NCBI GenBank assembly: GCA_036741235.1
Contig: DAINSQ010000022.1
Span: 1-38,788, forward strand
DNA from: JABWBR01 sp036741235
GTDB taxonomy: Bacteria > Bacteroidota > Bacteroidia > Chitinophagales > Saprospiraceae
Reading direction: 5' to 3'
DNA: 38,788 nucleotides
Below the pieces are notes generated by a model, which was not told where the DNA came from, searched no databases, and saw only the letters and a list, made by a program, of their open reading frames with translations. Positions 35,102 to 38,788 of the stretch are shown here, in pieces. A program made the position numbers and the translations under genes. Position 1 is the first letter of the stretch, and each line of letters opens with the position of its first letter.

Positions 35102-36403
35102 ATGAGATACCAGCCGCTCAACCCGGAATTATTTAAGCTCAACAGAAGTCGGTTTGCCCGCAAAATGAGCGCCGACGCCATCGCCATCTTCCACTCCAAT
35201 GATATGATGCCGCGCAGCGGCGATACTTACCACCCTTTTCGGCAAAATTCCGCACTGTTTTACCTCAGCGGACTCGACCAGGAAGAGACCGTATTGGTGT
35301 TGTTTCCCGATTGTGTGAAGGAAGGTTTTCAGGAAGTGGCCTTCATCAAACGCAGTAATGAATTTACCGCCATCTGGAACGGCCCCAAGTTCTCCATAGA
35401 GCAGGCCCGCGCTGTCTCAGGCATCAACAGAATATACTGGCTCGACGAAATGGAGCCGATCCTGCACGAATTGATTTTATTGTCAAAACGCATTTATCTC
35501 AACCTGCCTGAACAAGACCGGTTTTACTCAGAAGTGCCCAGCCGCGATCAGCGTTATGCCAAAGCGCTGATGGAGCGCTACCCTGCCCACAAATACCACC
35601 GGGCGGCGCCTATCCTCAAAAAACTGATGATGATCAAGTCGCCCTACGAACTGGCGCCCATGCGCGAGGCCATTCGCATCACCGGCAAGGCGTTCCGGCG
35701 AGTACTTGAATTTGTAAAACCCGGCGTAGCCGAATTCGAAGTCGAAGCCGAAATTACCCACGAATTTATTCGCAACTGCGCCAATGGACACGCCTACGAG
35801 CCTATTGTAGCCGGCGGTATCAATAGTTGCATTTTGCATTATACCCTCAACAACAAAAAATGTCACAACGGCGATATGCTGTTGATGGACTTTGGCGCCG
35901 AATACGCCAATTATGCCTCCGACCTCACGCGTACAATCCCGGTAAACGGCCAATTTACCCCGCGCCAACGCTCAGTGTATGATGCCGTATTGCGGCTGCT
36001 TAAATCGGCCCGGCAATTGCTCGTGCCAGGTATTACCATGGAGGAATACAACAAAGAAGTAGGTAAAATGGTGGAAAGCGAATTAATCGCCCTGCGATTG
36101 CTGGATGCCAATGATATCAAAAATCAAGACCCTTCATTCCCCGCCTATAAGCGCTATTTTATGCATAACATCTCCCACCACCTGGGCCTGGATGTGCACG
36201 ACGCCGCTCACCGCTACGATCCCATACAGGCAGGAATGGTGTTTACCTGCGAACCCGGCCTGTATATCCCACAGGAAGGCTTCGGCGTCCGCCTCGAAAA
36301 TAACATCCTCGTCACTGACAACGGCCCCGAAGACCTCATGGCCGACATCCCTATCGAACCCGAAGAAATAGAAGAACTTATGCAGATTAGCGTGAGTGCT
36401 TGA
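35102..36403 (+). CDS. pepP: Aminopeptidase P family protein (Xaa-Pro aminopeptidase)
   Basis: 433 residues from the ATG at 35102 (MRYQPLNPELFKLNRSRF, the usual AMPP N-terminus); an in-frame start at 35066 adds an unconserved stretch. The creatinase-like N-domain (about 1-170) is followed by the pita-bread metalloprotease domain. The five metal ligands of the dinuclear Mn site are all present: Asp263 (MDFGAEY), Asp274 (SDLTRT), His359 (in HNISHHLGLDVHD), Glu384 (CEPGLYIP) and Glu399 (VRLENNI). It releases N-terminal residues preceding proline. There is no signal peptide, so it is cytosolic, fitting peptide use after import. An Asn occupies the Gly of the usual HGxxHxxGLDVHD, a minor variant. 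Confidence 0.94.
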   Translation: MRYQPLNPELFKLNRSRFARKMSADAIAIFHSNDMMPRSGDTYHPFRQNSALFYLSGLDQEETVLVLFPDCVKEGFQEVAFIKRSNEFTAIWNGPKFSIEQARAVSGINRIYWLDEMEPILHELILLSKRIYLNLPEQDRFYSEVPSRDQRYAKALMERYPAHKYHRAAPILKKLMMIKSPYELAPMREAIRITGKAFRRVLEFVKPGVAEFEVEAEITHEFIRNCANGHAYEPIVAGGINSCILHYTLNNKKCHNGDMLLMDFGAEYANYASDLTRTIPVNGQFTPRQRSVYDAVLRLLKSARQLLVPGITMEEYNKEVGKMVESELIALRLLDANDIKNQDPSFPAYKRYFMHNISHHLGLDVHDAAHRYDPIQAGMVFTCEPGLYIPQEGFGVRLENNILVTDNGPEDLMADIPIEPEEIEELMQISVSA

Positions 36404-36554
36404 TTTAATGATTAATGCTCGATGTTGAGAGAGGGAGCGTCCAATAGCCTACAGCTTCCCTAACGGTAATTCAAGAGGCGATTTAAAATCAAATGTTGAA
36501 TATCTAATCGCAATTAATTGACCTCCAATTAATTAAAAATAAAAAAATCAAACA

Positions 36555-36582
36555 TTGACAACTTACCCCCTCGCCCCCTCCT
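36555..36582 (+). repeat. C-rich direct repeat, copy 1
   Basis: 28 bases matching 36821-36848 at 26 positions, with the shared core CCCCCTCGCCCCCTCCT. Its CCCCCTCGC (36566-36574) also pairs with GCGAGGGGG at 36632-36640 as a perfect inverted 9-mer. Confidence 0.75.
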
Positions 36583-36631
36583 GCGCACAATCCAATCCCA
36601 GCGCTCCATATCGAAGGGTATGAAGGCCTAC

Positions 36632-36657
36632 GCGAGGGGGGGCGGGGGGGGCAGGGG
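36632..36657 (+). repeat. G-run tract (G7, G8, G4+) abutting the gap
   Basis: Runs of seven G (36636-36642), eight G (36644-36651) and at least four G (36654-36657) directly precede the N run. It has G-quadruplex-like character and probably caused the assembly break. Confidence 0.7.
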
Positions 36658-36739
36658 NNNNNNNNNNNNNNNNNNNNNNNNNNNNNNNNNNNNNNNNNNN
36701 NNNNNNNNNNNNNNNNNNNNNNNNNNNNNNNNNNNNNNN
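36658..36739. other. Assembly gap (82 N)
   Basis: Unresolved bases in the supplied sequence; the true length may differ. Confidence 0.99.
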
Positions 36740-36820
36740 CACTGTCGCAAAGTCGACGATTCGACTCCGATCAACGAAAGAAAATGATCGCACTGTATCA
36801 AATTCCCAAATTCACAAAGA

Positions 36821-36848
36821 TCGACAACTCACCCCCTCGCCCCCTCCT
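36821..36848 (+). repeat. C-rich direct repeat, copy 2, overlapping the 3' end of the transporter gene
   Basis: 26 of 28 bases match copy 1 at 36555-36582. It supplies the last codons (EGARG) and stop of the minus-strand transporter, so that gene's C-terminal tail is made of repeat sequence. Confidence 0.75.
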
Positions 36849-38061
36849 TCTTATGGTCGTATTTAAACACAAACGGGAAAATCAACCCGAGTATCAATGC
36901 ATAGCCGGCAAAGGTGAACCAGATGCTGGGCCAGTCCTTGACGCCGTTTGTGGTAAAATAATCCACCACCCAGCCGCTCAGCGTGCCGCCGAAAAAGGCG
37001 CCCAGGCCGTTGGTCATGAGCATGAAAAGGCCCTGCGCGCTGGCCCTGATTTTGGCGTCGGCTTCTTTTTCAACTACGAGCGAGCCCGATATATTGAAGA
37101 AGTCGAAGGCCATGCCGTAGATGATCATCGACATAACGAGGAAGATCAGCCCCGACCCGGGATTGCCGATGCCAAATAGGCCGAAGCGAAGCACCCAGGC
37201 AAAAATGCTGATCATCATGACTTTTTTAATGCCAAATCGCTGCAGGAAAAATGGTATGGTGAGAATAAATAAGGTCTCCGAAATTTGAGAAATTGACATT
37301 AATAAACCGGGATGGGTCACGGCAAAAGAATCGGCGTAGTCTTTGTCATAATCGTGCAAAAACGGTTCGCATAAGGTGTTGGTGATCTGCAGGTCAGCAC
37401 CCAGCAACATTTCAAAAATGAAAAATACGGCCATGCGCGTTTTTTTGAAGAGCGCAAAAGCGTCGAAGCCCAAAGCGCTATACAACGACCCACCCTGGGT
37501 AGCTTTCGCCGGCGGGCATTTGGGCATGCTGAAGGCATACAAACCCAGCAATAAGGCCGATGCAGAACTAACATATAATTGCATCGGACTTTTGTTCCAA
37601 CCCAACAAATCTACTACCCACATGGCGCATATAAAACCAACGGTGCCCCATACGCGAATAGGGGGGAAATCTTTTACTACATCGTAACCGCCCTGCTTCA
37701 GAATATGGTAGGAAACGGTATTGTTTAGCGCTATGGTGGGCATATACGCCATAGAATTCAACAACATGATCCAATAAAGGGTATTGGGATCGGTTTCTGT
37801 AGAAGCCCAAAACAACAAGGCTGCACCAATAACATGACAAGCGCCAAATACCCGCTCTGCATTTACCCATCTGTCGGCTACCATGCCCAACAGCGCGGGC
37901 ATAAACAACGAAGCAAGGCCCATGGTGGCATACACACTGCCTACAACACCACCGCTAAATCCCAGTGTATTGATCATGTAACCGCCCAGGGAAATGAGCC
38001 AGGCGCCCCACACGAAGAACTGCAAGAAGTTCATTACAATCAGCCGATACTTCATCGTCAT
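36829..38061 (-). CDS. MFS transporter, NupG-like nucleoside:H+ symporter
   Basis: 410 residues with 12 predicted hydrophobic spans. The N-terminus (MKYRLIVMNFLQFFVWGAWLISLGGYM) and the GLASLFMPALLGMVADRWVNAERV loop are characteristic of the nucleoside:H+ symporter (NupG/XapB) branch of the major facilitator superfamily, including the 'GxxADR' loop 2-3 signature. The other recognisable piece is the LTNGLGAFFGGTLSGWVVD segment near the C-terminus. It imports purine and pyrimidine nucleosides across the inner membrane; the exact substrate range is unknown. The start may be the ATG at 38059-38061 or the one two codons later (38053-38055). The last residues (EGARG) are encoded by a C-rich repeat, so the native C-terminus may have been altered by that repeat. 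Confidence 0.9.
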   Translation of the reverse strand: MTMKYRLIVMNFLQFFVWGAWLISLGGYMINTLGFSGGVVGSVYATMGLASLFMPALLGMVADRWVNAERVFGACHVIGAALLFWASTETDPNTLYWIMLLNSMAYMPTIALNNTVSYHILKQGGYDVVKDFPPIRVWGTVGFICAMWVVDLLGWNKSPMQLYVSSASALLLGLYAFSMPKCPPAKATQGGSLYSALGFDAFALFKKTRMAVFFIFEMLLGADLQITNTLCEPFLHDYDKDYADSFAVTHPGLLMSISQISETLFILTIPFFLQRFGIKKVMMISIFAWVLRFGLFGIGNPGSGLIFLVMSMIIYGMAFDFFNISGSLVVEKEADAKIRASAQGLFMLMTNGLGAFFGGTLSGWVVDYFTTNGVKDWPSIWFTFAGYALILGLIFPFVFKYDHKKEGARG

Positions 38062-38086
38062 GTTTGCTGTGTTTAAGGTTTGATGA

Positions 38087-38094
38087 CAAATGTA
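38087..38094 (-). promoter_or_regulatory. Candidate -7 box (TACATTTG) of the NupG-like gene
   Basis: Exact TAnnTTTG match on the minus strand, 25 bases before the ATG at 38061. No clear TTTG -33 element is visible upstream. The position would give a very short leader. Confidence 0.5.
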
Positions 38095-38116
38095 GCGAAA
38101 TAGTTGCTAAAGATCT

Positions 38117-38140
38117 CACACTCCCACACTCCCACACTCT
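38117..38140 (+). repeat. Short tandem repeat, CACACTCC x3
   Basis: Three adjacent 8-base units (the last is CACACTCT) between the NupG-like gene and the P1 peptidase; the third unit touches the peptidase stop codon (38139-38141). Confidence 0.7.
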
Positions 38141-38788
38141 ATTTCGGCACTCTATTGTACTTCCTGAGCAATTCCCTGATCTTCTCGTGGGGAATCGCAA
38201 AAAACTTATTGCCATTAATGCCGTCAAGGTCGCGGGCGGCTACCATGGCATTGATGATCGCTTCTTCTGTAGCTTCTACGGTAGCCTTGTAGACTGCGTC
38301 GAGTTGCCATTTGGGCAACACGCGCCACGTTTCCAGGGGGGAATCGTCGGAATACTCGGGTGAGGCGGTAGAAAGGGCCAGAAAAATATCCCCCGAGCCA
38401 TTGTGCGAGATCGAACCGGTGCGAGCCAGGCCATGGGTAGCCCGCTTGGCTGCCTGTTTGAGTTGGCCGGGCAATAGGGGCGCATCGGTGGCTATGACAA
38501 CGATGATCGAGCCGTCTTTTTTTCTGCCCGTATGCTGGATGGGCTGCAATTCGGTGATTTCGCGGCCCATGGGCACGCCGGCGATGGTCAATTCTTCCCT
38601 TATGCCGAAATTGGCTTGTACAAATACGCCAAGCGTATAAGATGTGGTAGAGTCGATGGCAAATACCCTAGATGCAGTGCCGCTGCCGCCTTTAAACCCA
38701 TACAACCACATGCCGGCGCCGCCGCCGACGTTTCCTTCGGCTACGGGGCCGGAAGCGGCATTGTCGAGGGCTTCCCACACGTGTTCGG
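38139..38788 (-). CDS. P1-family peptidase (DmpA/beta-aminopeptidase type, S58), 5' truncated by window edge
   Basis: The visible 215 codons are the C-terminal part; the reading frame continues past 38788 (upstream residues EHVWEALDN), so the GTG at 38778-38780 is not the start. Family marks are EGNVGGGAGMWLYGFKGGSGTASRV (glycine-rich loop of DmpA-like proteins), the conserved GVFVQANFG, and the autocleavage/nucleophile site in SHNGSGDIFLA, where the Ser after Gly becomes the N-terminal nucleophile of the beta subunit. Members are self-processing L-aminopeptidase/D-esterases or beta-peptidases. The C-terminal NAMVAARDLDGINGNKFFAIPH is also typical. It lies upstream of the NupG-like gene on the same strand, 77 bases away. 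Confidence 0.92.
   Translation of the reverse strand, partial: EHVWEALDNAASGPVAEGNVGGGAGMWLYGFKGGSGTASRVFAIDSTTSYTLGVFVQANFGIREELTIAGVPMGREITELQPIQHTGRKKDGSIIVVIATDAPLLPGQLKQAAKRATHGLARTGSISHNGSGDIFLALSTASPEYSDDSPLETWRVLPKWQLDAVYKATVEATEEAIINAMVAARDLDGINGNKFFAIPHEKIRELLRKYNRVPK

Larger units (their letters stand above)
36404..36828. other. Gene-free C/G-rich repeat region with assembly gap
   Basis: 425 bases between pepP and the convergent transporter gene. No gene is supported. The left part is AT-rich (36478-36556), then a C-rich block, a G-rich block, 82 N, and about 89 bases before the second copy of the C-rich repeat. An open frame across the N run on the minus strand is meaningless. 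Confidence 0.7.

Noticed and set aside
36563..36793. 76-codon minus-strand frame running through the N gap
   Set aside because: It contains 28 unknown residues and consists of low-complexity repeat sequence; no protein can be supported.

Overview
The window looks like chromosomal DNA of a Bacteroidota bacterium of the Saprospiria (Haliscomenobacter/Lewinella-like). The evidence is four very large secreted proteins with type IX secretion system (T9SS) C-terminal sorting domains, SprB-type repeats, a DUF5723 outer-membrane barrel, a TPR/PD40/OmpA protein with the domain order of PorE, Bacteroidota-type promoter boxes (TAnnTTTG), starts without Shine-Dalgarno sequences, and an iodotyrosine-deiodinase-like flavoprotein of the kind known from Haliscomenobacter. 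An 82-base run of N (36658-36739) shows that this is a scaffolded draft assembly. No tRNA, rRNA, CRISPR array, phage or transposase was seen.

Layout. 1-3706: cell-envelope block with a DUF5723 barrel (cut by the left edge), a DgkA-type lipid kinase and a PorE-like OmpA protein. 3795-5519: phosphate module (DUF47/PhoU-like regulator plus PiT permease). 5579-6694: cytosolic trypsin-fold protein that has lost its catalytic His and is fused to a zinc ribbon and a YbjN-like domain. 6749-11035: small orphan barrel-like protein and a giant T9SS BNR/PKD protein. 11202-15581: T9SS zinc metalloprotease followed after 3 bases by an SDR oxidoreductase. 15593-16150: an AT-rich GxxExxY (PD-(D/E)XK-like) gene bracketed by 43-base imperfect inverted repeats. 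16202-16867: iodotyrosine-deiodinase-like nitroreductase. 16876-20221: uppS-bamA. 20389-23080: OPT transporter and a LOG-type hydrolase, convergent. 23437-28059: T9SS type-B adhesin-like protein with a cohesin-like domain and about 10-12 SprB repeats. 28313-29368: CorA. 29460-33326: T9SS lysyl-endopeptidase-like serine protease. 33501-36403: LD-carboxypeptidase, YkvA protein, aminopeptidase P. 36404-36828: gene-free C/G-rich repeat region holding the assembly gap. 36829-38788: NupG-like transporter and a P1/DmpA-type peptidase cut by the right edge.

Taken together, the genes describe a cell that makes its outer membrane (UppS lipid carrier, BamA, OmpA/DUF5723), exports large proteases and adhesins through T9SS, and takes up peptides, nucleosides, phosphate and Mg2+. 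The most unusual items are the inverted-repeat-bounded GxxExxY cassette, the catalytically broken trypsin/zinc-ribbon/YbjN fusion, the bacterial deiodinase homologue, and a shared Fn3 + P-domain cassette on two unrelated protease types. I did not find a clear multi-gene system that looks wholly undescribed.
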